From contig NC_092358.1 in the NCBI RefSeq assembly GCF_030848805.1, forward strand, positions 9,216,433 through 9,280,432: a DNA stretch of 64,000 bases, read 5' to 3'. The DNA comes from Temnothorax longispinosus (Eukaryota > Arthropoda > Insecta > Hymenoptera > Formicidae). The translations under genes were made by a program, and so were the position numbers. Positions within the stretch are counted from its first letter, which is position 1; every line of letters starts with the position of its first letter. Shown here piece by piece: positions 1-11,024 of the stretch. Below the pieces are notes generated by a model. The model ran no database searches, was not told the DNA's origin, and saw only the letters and a list, made by a program, of their open reading frames with translations.

Positions 1-634
1 TGGAATTTTAGAAAATATTTGGTCTCAATAACTTATTCAGTATAGGATAATTATTGCGCTTTAACATATATTATTCTAACATATATAATTCTATCTAATA
101 TGTCCTCGCAGAATAAGTACACTGTTGGAAAATTTGTGTTAAATATAACATAAATCACATGTCCAAAACGGTCCACTCAAGTTTTTGTGTCAGTTTAACA
201 TAATATGGATGTGTTAAATGATAACATCGATACTATGTTAAAATATTTTAACAGGAAGGAAATGTTATTCTGATCGTAATTTGAGGTTAATTATGTGTAC
301 AATTAACATAATTTTTATATTAAAGTTGAGATTGTAAGATAAAATCAACATTCTTCTTCTGTAAATTTTTATTCTTACTTCTGTTATTAAGTAAAATCAA
401 CACTCTTTTTATGTAAAATTTAACACATTTAATAAATACGTTTAAATTGTGTTACTTTAACATATTTTTTAAATTATTTTAATAATTTTACATTTTAAAT
501 TTGTAAAGTTCAATTAACATAGAAAGCACATGTTAAATTTGCACACGTATGTGTTTATATGGAACCATTTTGGAAATGAATTTTCAATGAATATATATTC
601 GTTTCCGCGTGTAGCTTTCCAAGCAAAAACGTAC
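1..634. other. AT-rich intron/intergenic DNA left of the NELL-like exons
   Basis: AT-rich sequence with many short ORFs and no codon-like structure. On the minus strand it follows a good splice donor at 634-633, so it should be intron of the NELL-like gene. The EGF-encoding exons expected next in a NELL protein are not visible here and would lie outside the window. Confidence 0.6.
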
Positions 635-1503
635 CTGGACAAAACTTGCAGTATTCCTCCGCAACGCTGAGTTGCTCGCTGGGTGGACACGGTAGTGGTG
701 GGCATTTGGTGTCAGTGTCGAATCTCGTGCAGGTGAAGATACCGTCGTAGCACTTGCACTCGACGCATTGCTTCGGTGAGACCCTTTCGCCGTGATCGTA
801 AATTACGCCGTGCAACAAACATTGTTCTGCGGAGGCGAACATGAATGGCGAGATAAGTAACGTGAGGCACGAGACGGAAGTGGTCGACTGAACACGAAAT
901 ACTCTACGTCAATTAATCAGTCGGTTGCGTGTGTGAAAGTAAAAGACGAATTCATGTGAAAGCGACATTAGACTACTCAAGAGAGTTGTCCTCTCAAATG
1001 TAAAGAATTTATACGATGTTCTAAAGATAAGAAATATATGAAATATGAATGATAAACTATATATACTGTGCGCTAAGGAAAAGACAAGAAAAAATCCTAA
1101 ATGTTGTAGGATTCTTATCAAGCTTTGAAGTTATAATTATTTAGGAATCAATGGGATTTAATAAAAATATTTTCTTATTAAAAATTATCATGGATTATGG
1201 AATGTTATAGGAAAAACGTTTGAGAATGAAAGATAAAAGGATGAAAAAGACAGGAGTATAATGTTCCACTTACTGAGACAGGTCGGGCAACATTGTCCCT
1301 CAAGAATGACGGGATTCTTGCAGGTAACCGGAGCGCAGAGCGTCGGCCTGCACTCAATCTCGCATCTCGCCATGGACGCAGGAACAATGTTGACAATCCT
1401 TTACCCAGGTTGCGCCGTCCTCGTCGACGGTACCATTCACCCTACAGGACTTTTGGCACTCGCACTCCTCCACTTTGCTTATCCTGCCCTCTGCAGCGGC
1501 TGG
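635..1503 (-). CDS. NELL-like secreted protein, two exons with VWC domains (partial, one frameshifted)
   Basis: Two exons of a cysteine-rich extracellular protein. Exon 1503..1274 follows a cttcctttcag acceptor and encodes an EGRISKVEECECQKSC segment leading into a von Willebrand factor C (VWC) domain, ending CCPTCL before a gtaagt donor. Exon 826..635 follows a cctccgcag acceptor and encodes a second VWC-like domain (HGVIYDHGERVSP, CVECKCYDG, CPPSEQLSV, CKFCPG), ending at gtacgt. The order (end of coiled coil, VWC, then a divergent VWC with CPxxxCPPSEQ) matches the middle of NELL1/NELL2, secreted proteins with an N-terminal LamG domain and C-terminal EGF repeats. Phases join correctly between the exons (1-1, residue K). 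The first exon is 230 nt whereas its phases require length 1 modulo 3; near 1360-1372 the frame breaks exactly where one copy of a TGCGA repeat seems missing. LamG and EGF exons are not seen. It could be a live gene with a sequence error, or a decaying copy. Confidence 0.72.
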
Positions 1504-1603
1504 CTGAAAGGAAGGATGTCCATGAACAAAAACAATTTGCCTTATTTATATTTTATGAGCAAAAAAATAACGATATGTTTTAATTTAAAATTATCAGTTA
1601 TTA

Positions 1604-2627
1604 GGGGAGACCGGGGCAAACTCGACACGAGTTTTTCAAAGGCAATTTTCAACAATTAATTAATCAAACAAATTTAATAGTACACATTTAAAGAGTGTTC
1701 CTTCAAGTACAAAATTGCTTAAGGAAATTTTGCTGTACGTCGCTTAGTTTTGCCCCCAAGAAAGGAAAAGTGACGCAAAGACAAATTTTCAAATTGAAAA
1801 ATGCCGGGGCAAACTCGACACTTTGCCTTATCAACACAATTTGATCTGGAACTTATTTTTTATTGTCTGAAACTAAACATACATTGGGCGCGTTCAGCAG
1901 ACCAAGCCGCTCAGTAGCAGTCGAACGTGATTGGCTCTTACTTTTAGAAACAACCAATCAACGCAGAGTGTTGATAAGACGAACTCAACAGTTGTGTCTG
2001 CTGAACACGGCCATTGTTTATCGTGTATTTAGAAAGTATAAAAATTCGGAATTAAGTAAAACAATCATTGGAAATAATGAGAACAAAAATTATTGAACAT
2101 TCAATTATTTTCATCTAAACTCATGTCTGAAAAACAATTTATGCAAGTAAATTTGCGATTAGACGTGCGCACACATTTGTCATAGGCCATATAGCTGCAT
2201 GACAAGTATCGTTTGTTATTGAGAGCCAATAAAACGACGTGGTGTCGACTTTGCCCCGAACATTGTTTTCATTTATGTTACTCCAAAAATATAAAAATTT
2301 TGAAAATATGCAAAAACTATTATCGGATTCGTATAAAGCATCGAATTTCCATCAAAATCACATACCGGTAGATTCGCAAGAGTAAAACTCGATGAAAGAG
2401 TAGAATTTTCGAGAGATCAGAAAAATTACTTTTCACCATCAAAAACACTTATGTCGCGCTAAAAATTACACCATAACTCAGAATGTCACCAAATTCCGTT
2501 GATAATCTTAATTGGCACATAAAAACGCATTTACAGTAGGAAAGGCAAGTTTCTACGATAGATTTAAATTGACAAAAAGCCTATAGTGTCAAGTTTGCCC
2601 CGGTGTCAAGTTTGCCCCGGTCTCCCC
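1604..2627. mobile_element. TA-flanked inverted-repeat element with GGGGCAAACTYGACAC repeats
   Basis: Starts GGGGAGACCGGGGCAAACT and ends with its complement, AGTTTGCCCCGGTCTCCCC, each end flanked by TA, so a roughly 25-bp terminal inverted repeat and a TA target duplication as in Tc1/mariner-type elements. The motif CCGGGGCAAACT(C/T)GACA recurs inside (about 1803 forward; about 2249, 2587 and 2604 reverse), like subterminal transposase-binding repeats. No transposase frame remains. The right half has a second copy at 25472..25827. Confidence 0.75.
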
Positions 2628-2892
2628 TACTTTACAAAAAGAGTGTAAAATATATCGATCGCTTAAGCAACTGTTAAGATATACCTACATAAGATGAATT
2701 ATTAATTAATATAAATAATAGAAAAACATAATCCGTAATTAGCGTCAATTAAGATATTATTAAACGTAAATAAAATCTGATAATAAATTAACAGTATAAG
2801 GCAATAGAATATAATTAACCTTACTTAAATCCAACTAATCAGAGTTATTATAAGTTAACATGTTCGACCAATTCAGCAAATCGTAACGCAAA

Positions 2893-3404
2893 CCCGGTAA
2901 AACATTTTTTATATAAAAAAACATATTTAAATATATATAATTATACAATATTATATAAAATATTATATAAAATATGTCCATATATGTCCTTTTTCTCTAG
3001 TATAATCTCTGTTCGTATGTACAAAAAAAATAATAAGAAAAAGAATTAGAAAATAATTAAAAGAATAACTTTTGCATTGTTTTTTATAACAAAAAATAAA
3101 GTCTGAGAAATTGTGAAAAATTTGCTCATATAATCATATATAATCATATTTTATATACAATTATTACATTTATATATGATTATATATAGGCAAATAAATA
3201 AACAATGCAAAAACAATTTTTAAAAACAATGCAAAAATTATCTTTTTAATTATTTTCTAATTCTCTTTTTTTTGAACAGAGATTATACCAGATAAAAAAA
3301 ACATACATAGACATATATAGACATATTTTATAGAATATTTTATATAACATCATATAATTATATATATTTAAATGTTTTTATATAAAATTTTTTTTGCCGG
3401 AAAT
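2893..3404. repeat. AT-rich foldback element with CCGG ends
   Basis: Begins cccggtaaaacattttttat and ends ataaaattttttttgccgg. The two arms (about 2893-3110 and 3195-3404) are inverted copies containing TTAATTATTTTCTAATTC and the ATATAATTATATAT dyad. It belongs to a family of AT dyads capped by CCGGG + A-run that recurs near 5240, 14000, 15415, 33640, 34960 and 35795. Confidence 0.65.
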
Positions 3405-3553
3405 AGACAATATGAAGCTACGAATTCAAGTATTTAACGCACAGTACGCGATATTCGCCAGCCTCGCTTTGAAGAGAAAAGATACGTAATACCTGGTGTA
3501 TTGTATACGAAGTACTGGACACAGAGATGTACTAGAACTGACTGGAAATGTAT

Positions 3554-3641
3554 GGAATGGACTCCGATCGAAATTCAATTATTCCCTAGATTTCTATTGT
3601 TTTTTAGGGAAAACGGAATAATTTCAATCGGAATCCATTCG
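3554..3641. repeat. Short hairpin repeat
   Basis: GAATGGACTCCGATCGAAAT (left) is repeated inverted as ATTTCAATCGGAATCCATTC (right), about 34-bp arms with an approximately 18-nt loop. The open frame across it is a by-product. Confidence 0.6.
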
Positions 3642-3770
3642 GAACAATTCCATAAAAGAAGAAACTCCATTGCTACAGTTTAAAAATGCCACCAAATGTA
3701 TAATAATAAGTTACCCGCATTCACCCTGAAGTTTCAGGGTGGAAAATTTTCCTCCTGAGATGCACCCGGG

Positions 3771-3945
3771 TCACACTGGTAGTAAACCTGAACGTTTCCG
3801 AACAGCTTGAGCCTCGGCGGGTGCACTCGGGTGAAGTTTCCGAACGACTTCATTTCTGTCACACTGGTACAACCTGAACGTTTCCAAACAGCATGAGCCT
3901 CGGTGGGTGCACCCGGGTGAAGTTTCCGAACGCAGCCTAAGATGG
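3771..3945. repeat. 88-bp tandem duplication
   Basis: Two direct copies starting TCACACTGGT at 3771 and 3859, both holding CCTGAACGTTTCC, a GAGCCTCGG segment, GGGTGCAC(C/T)CGGGTGAAG and TTTCCGAACG. A partial third unit (gatgcacccgggtcac) lies just before. GC-richer than its surroundings. Antisense ORFs over it are shadows. Confidence 0.75.
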
Positions 3946-4128
3946 TCGTGCGGGGTGTGGGGCCATGACAAGAGAATCTGCCCAAATTCACAATCAGATA
4001 AATAAATTAAATCGCGGCAAAATAGATTTTTGATTGCGTAATTAATATCATTTCATACTCGATAGCATATTTTTAACACGATAAAAATATGCCTTCTACG
4101 ACCGGGCCAACTCAGCAAACTGCGCGTC

Positions 4129-4286
4129 ATGGCTTCTGCACACAGAACGCGGAAACGCTTGCCGCGCGGCAAGAAGCGACGCGGTAGCCAATAAACTTTT
4201 GGTTCTTACGGAAAAGCAATTGATTGGCTACCGCGTCGCTTCTTGCCGCGCGACTTGCGTTTCCGCGTCCTGTGTGCAGAAGCCAT
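4129..4286. repeat. Hairpin MITE with about 60-bp arms
   Basis: Left arm ATGGCTTCTGCACACAG...GACGCGGTAGCCAAT and right arm ATTGGCTACCGCGTC...CTGTGTGCAGAAGCCAT are inverted copies separated by about 30 nt. The arms are GC-rich in AT-rich DNA. Looks like a small foldback element. Confidence 0.75.
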
Positions 4287-4425
4287 CAGAGTATTATAAT
4301 GCCGGTCTTGAAACGCACTCAAAAACTAAAGCCATAATAGTACGCGTAATTAAATTGATAATTACTTCAATAACCACGATATACTAAATAATCGTCTTTT
4401 AGAAACAAACTGTAAACGACTTATT

Positions 4426-4501
4426 GTGATTGACCACATTCCAGGCGCTCAATGATTAATTATATTACGAAAAGCGACGCCCAGTCCGGCCTAGCCGGCC
4501 A
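4426..4501. repeat. Left half of an older repeat split by an insertion
   Basis: The segment TGACCACATTCCAGGCGCTC to CCTAGCCGG continues, in the uninterrupted (inverted) copy at 35925..36060, directly into AGGAGCGTCTCTTTCACAAT, which here is found only at 9385 onward. The 4502..9383 DNA therefore appears to have inserted into this repeat. Confidence 0.7.
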
Positions 4502-5995
4502 GTATGCCTATTCTCTAACTTTTTAACGACGATGTCGCTATCGTTATGTAGCGATGATTGTCGCTTGCGCGAACGACACTGTAACGATAAAGCTATTCTG
4601 TAACTTACAATTATATATTTTTGAATACAATTAGATCAAATCTTTAATGGGTCCATTTTTGTGGTAAATATGTAGAATCAAAAGTGAAATGATTTATTCC
4701 ATATATTATAACTTGGCACTGCTTAAGACAGTGCCGTGTCTCTTGATACCGTTTTTATACTATACTGTTCGTCAAATTTTAAATATGAGAAACGAATCCT
4801 ATCGAATGCCATATTGGATAATCCAAATTTAAAGTTTATATATGATTATATATAATTAATAATTATATATAATCTTTTTTTATATTTGTAACACATCAAA
4901 TTTAATAAACTCTATTATGTGAACAATAAAATATATGTGTACGCATACATATAAAAATAAAATTACATTATTGGTATTTTTAAGCGAATTTATTATTTAT
5001 TATTTCAATCAAACATTAAAAAAATATATATAATTATATCTAATTTGGCGCAATTATATATATAAGTTTGTATATAATTTGATGTATCTCAACTCGAAAA
5101 AAATTCTAATATAACTTTGCATAATTTGATATGGAGTTATAAATATTTTGATATAATTACATATAAATGAATACATAAACAAATCTTATTATATATGATT
5201 ATATATAATATGATGTAATCAGATAAAATTGTATATAAACATTTTTTCCGGGTTTGAGAGAAACAAGGTGAAAATTACAAAAGTAAACAGATTTTACTAG
5301 ATTTCGTCACTTTTGTAATTTTCACCTCATTTCAAGATACACAATCAACCCCGAGGTTAAATAACAAAGGTGCTCGATTCGCCACAGTCCATCATCCACG
5401 CTCTACAGTCGAGTCGCGTTCACGAGGGAGAAGACACTACGTGTTTATGTCTTTTCGTAATTCTTCGCCCGCCGACAAGGCGCTCAATCCTTTGGACGTT
5501 TCTCGAGTTTCGTTTCGTTTCGCAGAAGCGAGGGGAATCGTCCGCGACGAGAGTGATTGAAACGACGAGAGAGAGTCCTTCAGAAAATTTTATAAAACAA
5601 CGAGATCCTCGAATTTACAATGGTTGCTACAAAAGGTTCGTCACAAAGTTGTGTGCAAGGGCACATGATATTGAAGCAATTTTGATTTAACTTCTCGCGG
5701 ATTATAAGAAATGCATCAAATTGAAATTTTTTGATCCATTTCTTATAATCTACTAAGAAAAACTTATATAATTTTATTTTAAAAAATTATTAGTAAGAAA
5801 GACGAACGTTTTGTGGTAACCTAATTTATATTATTATATTATTTTAAAAATTTTCCTTCTTAATTTTTTAAACGTAAGAAAATATGTACAATTTTTTAGC
5901 CGTCACAAATGAAGATGAAAGTGAACAATACAATGAAAATACAATACAGAACGGGACAAGCAGAAAACGTAAATATGTTACATCACTATAATTAA

Positions 5996-6580
5996 CCCTT
6001 TTCGGTCACACTTCTCGAGAATCCCGTACCGGTCAGACTGGGTGAAATACACCCCCAGCGTTTTTGCACGTGTATAAAAAATTGTATTATAGGTGACCTT
6101 AAAATTTATATATATCCTGTTGTAGTTTAAGTCTTCCTTAAAAAGACTCTGTATAGGTTTGATTTGCAAAAAATTAATTTAACATATGTAAAAAAATTGT
6201 TGAAAAAAAAGTCGGAAAGTGACTTTTCACAAAAACTCTAATGTAACTTTTTCAATTTTTAAGATATTTTAATTTTTCAAACGGTTTTTTCATCCTCAGA
6301 TGACGCACTTTTCAGTGAAAAGTTTTCACTGATTATTGCAGTTTATGCGGCCGTTCCAAAAAGTATATTGATTTTGAGGTATAAAGGTGCGATTTTTTGC
6401 AGAAAAAAATGCCGAGAGAGAACTAACGGGCCGAAAAATATACCACCGACGGGGATCGATACTTGAAGATCCCAACTATCTGTAGATGGCGGCACAAGGC
6501 CCATTTCCATTGGTTTACTGGGTCGTTTTCGAAGTCAAAAAAACGCTGGAGTGTATTTTACCCAGTGTGACCGAAAAGGG
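5996..6580. mobile_element. piggyBac-like MITE 1 (TTAA-flanked)
   Basis: Flanked by TTAA on both sides (5992-5995 and 6581-6584) with terminal inverted repeat CCCTTTTCGGTCACAC. A subterminal inverted repeat resembling ACTGGGTGAAATACACCCC follows on each side. TTAA targets and CCC-starting ends are hallmarks of piggyBac elements; no transposase is present. Confidence 0.85.
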
Positions 6581-6631
6581 TTAAAGAAAAAATAATAAAT
6601 TGTGTGTGTTTCCTATTTAAGTTTAAATTGT

Positions 6632-6635
<4 letters not shown>

Positions 6636-6669
<34 letters not shown>

Positions 6670-6692
6670 TTATTTATTTATTTATTTATTTA
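6636..6692. repeat. (TA)n then (ATTT)n microsatellite
   Basis: About 13 TA units run into about seven TATT/ATTT units. Confidence 0.9.
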
Positions 6693-6836
6693 CAAGTAGG
6701 AATGAAAGAGAATATAATAAAGATTATAATGTTACCGAACAGAATGTAATAGATAATCCATGGATGTAAAATTATTTTTTATTTGATTAATTTTAGATAT
6801 TAAGACATTTGTAATACATATTATTTTCATACTTAA

Positions 6837-7727
6837 CCCTTCGCCCGTAATCTGGGTCGTAAATGGCACAAGCCGAAATTCAAAATAGAATACCGCCGAA
6901 ATGAAAAAGGGGGGGGGCTTGCTTTTCCTCGTAAAAAAAGTAGGTAGTGGGGAGAACTCATGCCCAAAGTTTCGTTGGAATTCGCCAGTGTGTGCTTGAC
7001 CAGCAGCGAGTCAAAGTGCGTCCAGTGCCAATATTGACCCTGATTACGGACAGTGCCAGACTTTCGTGCAAGGAAGTAAAATTAATTTAACGTCATTTTC
7101 ATATTACTACAGTTATTTTTAACTTATATAAGTGATATTTTTTTATGATTGTGTATATTATATATATAACCTCAAAATTTGAGTGGATGAATAAAACACG
7201 TGTAAAAAGAAATTACATGTACTTTCAGAGTACAATGGATGATCAAGCGACAAATATCAGATATTATTTACGAGAAAGACGATTTTATATGATTTTTTAA
7301 TAAAATAATGTAAAAATTACGCTAAAAGTCTTATTTTTCTTTAACCCGAAAAACGCCATTTTCAATCCTCAGAATAATTATACTTTTTAAAAATGACCCA
7401 TATACAGAATTTTTTTCTTGAAAGTACACATATTTAACTATAAAACCTCGTTGGAATTTTTTATTTTGATTTAAAATTCAATGAGATATGATTTTTTTAA
7501 TAAAAATGGATTTTTATCAATTTTTTGCATAAAGAATGATTTATAACCAATTTATTTTATAATGAATCGCTAAATAAACTTTGGGATTATAAAATAGGAT
7601 AGTATACAAGTATTACAGAATTTTTTCAGATTTTTTGAACACTATTTACTAGGTCAAAATAACGACAGGACATTTACGACCCAGATTACGGACGATGCCA
7701 GTCAAATTATAGTTTACGGGCGAAGGG
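6837..7727. mobile_element. piggyBac-like MITE 2 (TTAA-flanked)
   Basis: TTAA at 6833-6836 and 7728-7731; ends CCCTTCGCCCGTAA inverted at both sides, plus subterminal GTAATCTGGGTCGTAAATG present at both ends. 891 bp, no coding frame. A different family from the 5996 element but with the same target-site behaviour. Confidence 0.85.
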
Positions 7728-8052
7728 TTAATTTTGCTGTAATATTATTTCTTGCGAGCTTTCCTTAATATATTTTTATTATATAAAAAGTACACTATTT
7801 ACTCGGAGCCTCGGAGCCACTCAAAGTTATTGGTCGCTATGTCTAGTTATGTTGTCGCTATTGCTTATCGAGGGGTACAAGACCCCTCGATAATCTAACG
7901 ACAAAGTTCGATATTTTATCGACAATTTTAACGACATTTATCGTTACACTGAATTACAGAATACCACTTTTCGTTATAGTGTCCGTTAAGTCTGCATAAC
8001 AATGTCCCTAGCTAGTAAAATTGTCGTTAAAAGGTTAGAGAATAGGCATACA

Positions 8053-9383
8053 GTACGGGGATTCACTAACTCCTTAACGACAGTTTTGGTATCGTTGCGC
8101 AGGTATTATATATGGTAAAAAAGCTGCGCAACGATACCAAATATGGCGTTTTCGATTTACGACTCAAACCGACTCGGGTCGCATCATGTATATAGGACTC
8201 TATAGACGGAGAGCTGGCTACATAAAAATGCAAGGTATAAGGTACATGAAATATTTATAGCTAGAGAGGTTCCATTAGCACTCCCGAACACTGAGTGACC
8301 AGTCTGCCTGCGTGCTTAGGAAGATTAAGGCGGAGGTGGACGGTCAAAAATGACAAATTTTACAAGGAAAAAAATGATAAAGTTCAGGGATAAAAATTAT
8401 AGGAATGTTAAGTATTTGTTGCTACGAAAAGCGGAAAATTATTGGCAGACGATTTCGTGGAAGAGAAAGGGCCGGCAGACTGCAACAAAGCGGCGTTAAC
8501 TTTTGTGAAAAAAAAAGATAAGCTTTATGATTAAAAATTATTGGTAATAATTACTAAACTGTTAACGAAGCTATGTGCTAAATGGCATACAAAAAAACTG
8601 AAGACAACATCCGGGCAGACTGTGATGAAGAGCGCGGTCTCGATCGCGCTTAATGAGGTAGTTTCGTACGATGCGCTACTATGATATGTTATTTTGTTAT
8701 TTATATGAATATATTACGTGTTTTTTTTTTCATTAATGGATTTAATTTGTATTCATTCTTTTTATTGTTAAAAATAAAATGATTAATTTAGTTATTTGTT
8801 ATTATATTGAATCTATACAAGGACAGAGATATAGGTCGATAACATATAGAAAATGGTAATTTTGTCGGTTATACAGACGGCTCCAGCATCACCGATCGCG
8901 CTCTTCATCACAGTCTGCCCGGATGTTGTCTTCAGTTTTTTTGTATGCCATTTAGCACATAGCTTCGTTAACAGTTTAGTAATTATTACCAATAATTTTT
9001 AATCATAAAGCTTATCTTTTTTTTTCCACAATAATTTTCCGCGTTTTGTAGCAACAAATACTTAACATTCCTATAATTTTTATCCCTGAACTTTATCATT
9101 TGTTCCTTGTAAAATTTGTCATTTTTGACCGTCCACCCCCGCCTTAATCTTCCTAAGCACGCAGGCAGACTGGTCACTCAGTGTTCGGGAGTGCTAATGG
9201 AACCTCTCTAGCTATAAATATTTCATGTACCTTATACCTTGCATTTTTATGTAGCCAGCTCTTAAACTACTAGCATCATTGACGTGGAATACATACATAT
9301 CTATGTATGTATTCCACGTCCAATGATGCGACCCGAGTCGGGTCGAGTAGCAAATCGAAAACGCCATTAGAGAATCCCCGTAC
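8053..9383. mobile_element. Inverted-repeat element II with a long internal palindrome
   Basis: Ends GTACGGGGATTC(A/T)CTAA inverted at both sides, then a conserved GGCGTTTTCGATTT and a CCGACTCGGGTCGCATCAT block on each side. Inside, arms of roughly 360-440 nt (8209 onward; mirrored up to 9262) are inverted copies of each other, containing GGAAGATTAAGGCGG and CAGTCTGCCTGCGTGC. Around 8090-8150 there is a hairpin TTGGTATCGTTGCGCAG / CTGCGCAACGATACCAA. Confidence 0.7.
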
Positions 9384-10050
9384 AGGAGCGTCTCTTTCAC
9401 AATTCGACCATTGAGGCTGATATTTTTAAATTTGACGATAAATGTAACAGGAAACTTTATATGAGAATTATAACTCGAAATTCGAAGCAAATCGTCATAC
9501 CTGGTTACTCTTGGTCGCTCTGATACAGTCTTCTTCTCCGTGGATTTTCGGCTTCTGAAGCGTAGCGTCCGTAACGTACCGCTACTCGCACCGTAATAAA
9601 AGATGGAAGCTTCTTCTTCTTCTTCTTCTTAGGTTTAATGGCTCCTGCCTCTAGTACAAGACAATACGGCCAACTAGCGAAATAGTTGAGTGGCGAAGTC
9701 TAAAAGGCAATTGCAAGCAGACAGTATCAGTCACTGTACTTTAAAAAATTTTTTCGTTAGGGCGGAACACGTCCGAACACGTTAAAACGTGTCGTCCGTG
9801 TCTACGCGCGAAACGCGTCCGAACTAGTCCGCGTACGTTGCACGAATGAAAAGATGGAAGCAAATGGAAGCTAAGAGCTAGGAGGAGACCCGCGTCACAG
9901 ATTAATGGATTAATAGACAGATAGCCAAAGGTCCGGGTTTAGAGCTCTAGTCCGGGTTGAGACGAGACCAGCATTTCTCACTGGTTTCAGCGCCATACCG
10001 TGTAGCGGCCAATGCAGTAACTACGTTCTTAAGATAAAGCGGGTCATTTT
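9384..10050. other. Unassigned repeat-flank DNA
   Basis: The first 60 bases are the right half of the split host repeat (matches 35925..36000 inverted). A (CTT)n run sits at about 9610-9632. The rest is moderately GC-rich with no recognisable exon. Confidence 0.5.
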
Positions 10051-10120
10051 CGGACGAAGTCGCTAACAGTTGATAAGTCGCGTTTTAAGGCTATTTTCTG
10101 TAACTCTTATAACTACAGTT

Positions 10121-10200
10121 TCGTTATCATCGTTATATTATCGTTGTGCAGATATAATATATGATAAAAAAGCTGCACAACGACAATATAATGATAACGA
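10121..10200. repeat. Hairpin related to the 8090 hairpin
   Basis: TCGTTATCATCGTTATATTA(TCGTTGTGCAG) is mirrored by CTGCACAACGACAATATAAT(GATAACGA) around an AT loop, the same plan as 8089..8150. The short frame 10070..10312 across it is not a gene. Confidence 0.6.
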
Positions 10201-10667
10201 ATTGTTGTTAATAGTTATTAGAATCAGAGCACTGATCTCTAAGCCGAGAACTCCGCGTGACGTGTTAGAGAAGTTATATTGCAATATCAAAATTAAGTAT
10301 GTTAATTGTTAGGACTTTTAGCCCTTAGAAATTTGTTATGTCAATTGTAGTTAAAAAGATATTGATGATTAACATAGAGTCTATTGCATCAAAATTGCGA
10401 CTTACCATAGACCATTATATAATTAAGAAACTATGAAATTTTTCTTGTTATTCAAACTCAAGAGTTTTTCAGGTTGCTAAATATTAATCTGATGTTAAAT
10501 TCAGTTGATAAATTCAAAATGTCGGTGCCATATAGCGGCGGCCGGATATCAAAAGTAAAAATTCTATTATTTTTATTTTTAATATCCGCTATTTTTAATT
10601 AACTTTGCCATCCGATTAATATTGCGGTTATTTAAAAAAAAACTCTTAACTTCGAATACATAATTAA

Positions 10668-11020
10668 CCCGTTGAGGTCACACCTCCTAAAAATAACGTA
10701 GAGGTCACATGGGGTCCAATGGACCCCACAACAGTTTCCATTTGCGTTCTTTTTGATGTATCGACTCAAACCTTGAACTGGAATTAATTTATGACTTCCT
10801 CTTGATAATCCAATAATTTAAAAAAAATTTTTATGTTGAAAAAACGCGAGAAAAAAAAATTTTTTTCGAGAAATTTGACTTTTTTTACAAAAATATTCCT
10901 CAAAATTTTTTTAGATAGAGTAAAAAAACTTTGTGCATTTTACTCTCAAAATAGTATACTTTTAAGAAAAAAATAAAAAAAAAACCTGGGGTCCACTGGA
11001 CCCCATGTGACCACAACGGG
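10668..11020. mobile_element. piggyBac-like MITE 3 (TTAA-flanked)
   Basis: TTAA at 10664-10667 and 11021-11024; ends CCCGTTG(A/T)GGTCACA inverted. Both sides then carry GGTCACATGGGGTCCA(A/G)TGG, containing the palindrome GGGGTCCANTGGACCCC. 353 bp, no frame of its own. Confidence 0.88.
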
Positions 11021-11024
11021 TTAA

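Larger units (their letters stand above)
4502..8051. mobile_element. Inverted-repeat element I (about 3.5 kb, non-autonomous)
   Basis: Both ends carry GTATGCCTATTCTCTAAC followed by a TTTTAACGAC-type stretch, inverted. Subterminal regions are full of short TCGTTA/TAACGA dyads. No transposase reading frame is visible. It holds two TTAA-flanked elements (5996..6580 and 6837..7727) and microsatellites. The right end abuts the next element at 8052. Confidence 0.65.

Noticed and set aside
3734..3991. Frame with repeated RKLHPGAP/ETFRLYQCD segments
   Set aside because: Antisense reading of the 88-bp tandem duplication.
6664..6692. CRISPR-like or regulatory array
   Set aside because: Simple ATTT repeat; CRISPR arrays are not expected in a nuclear insect genome and no spaced repeats exist.
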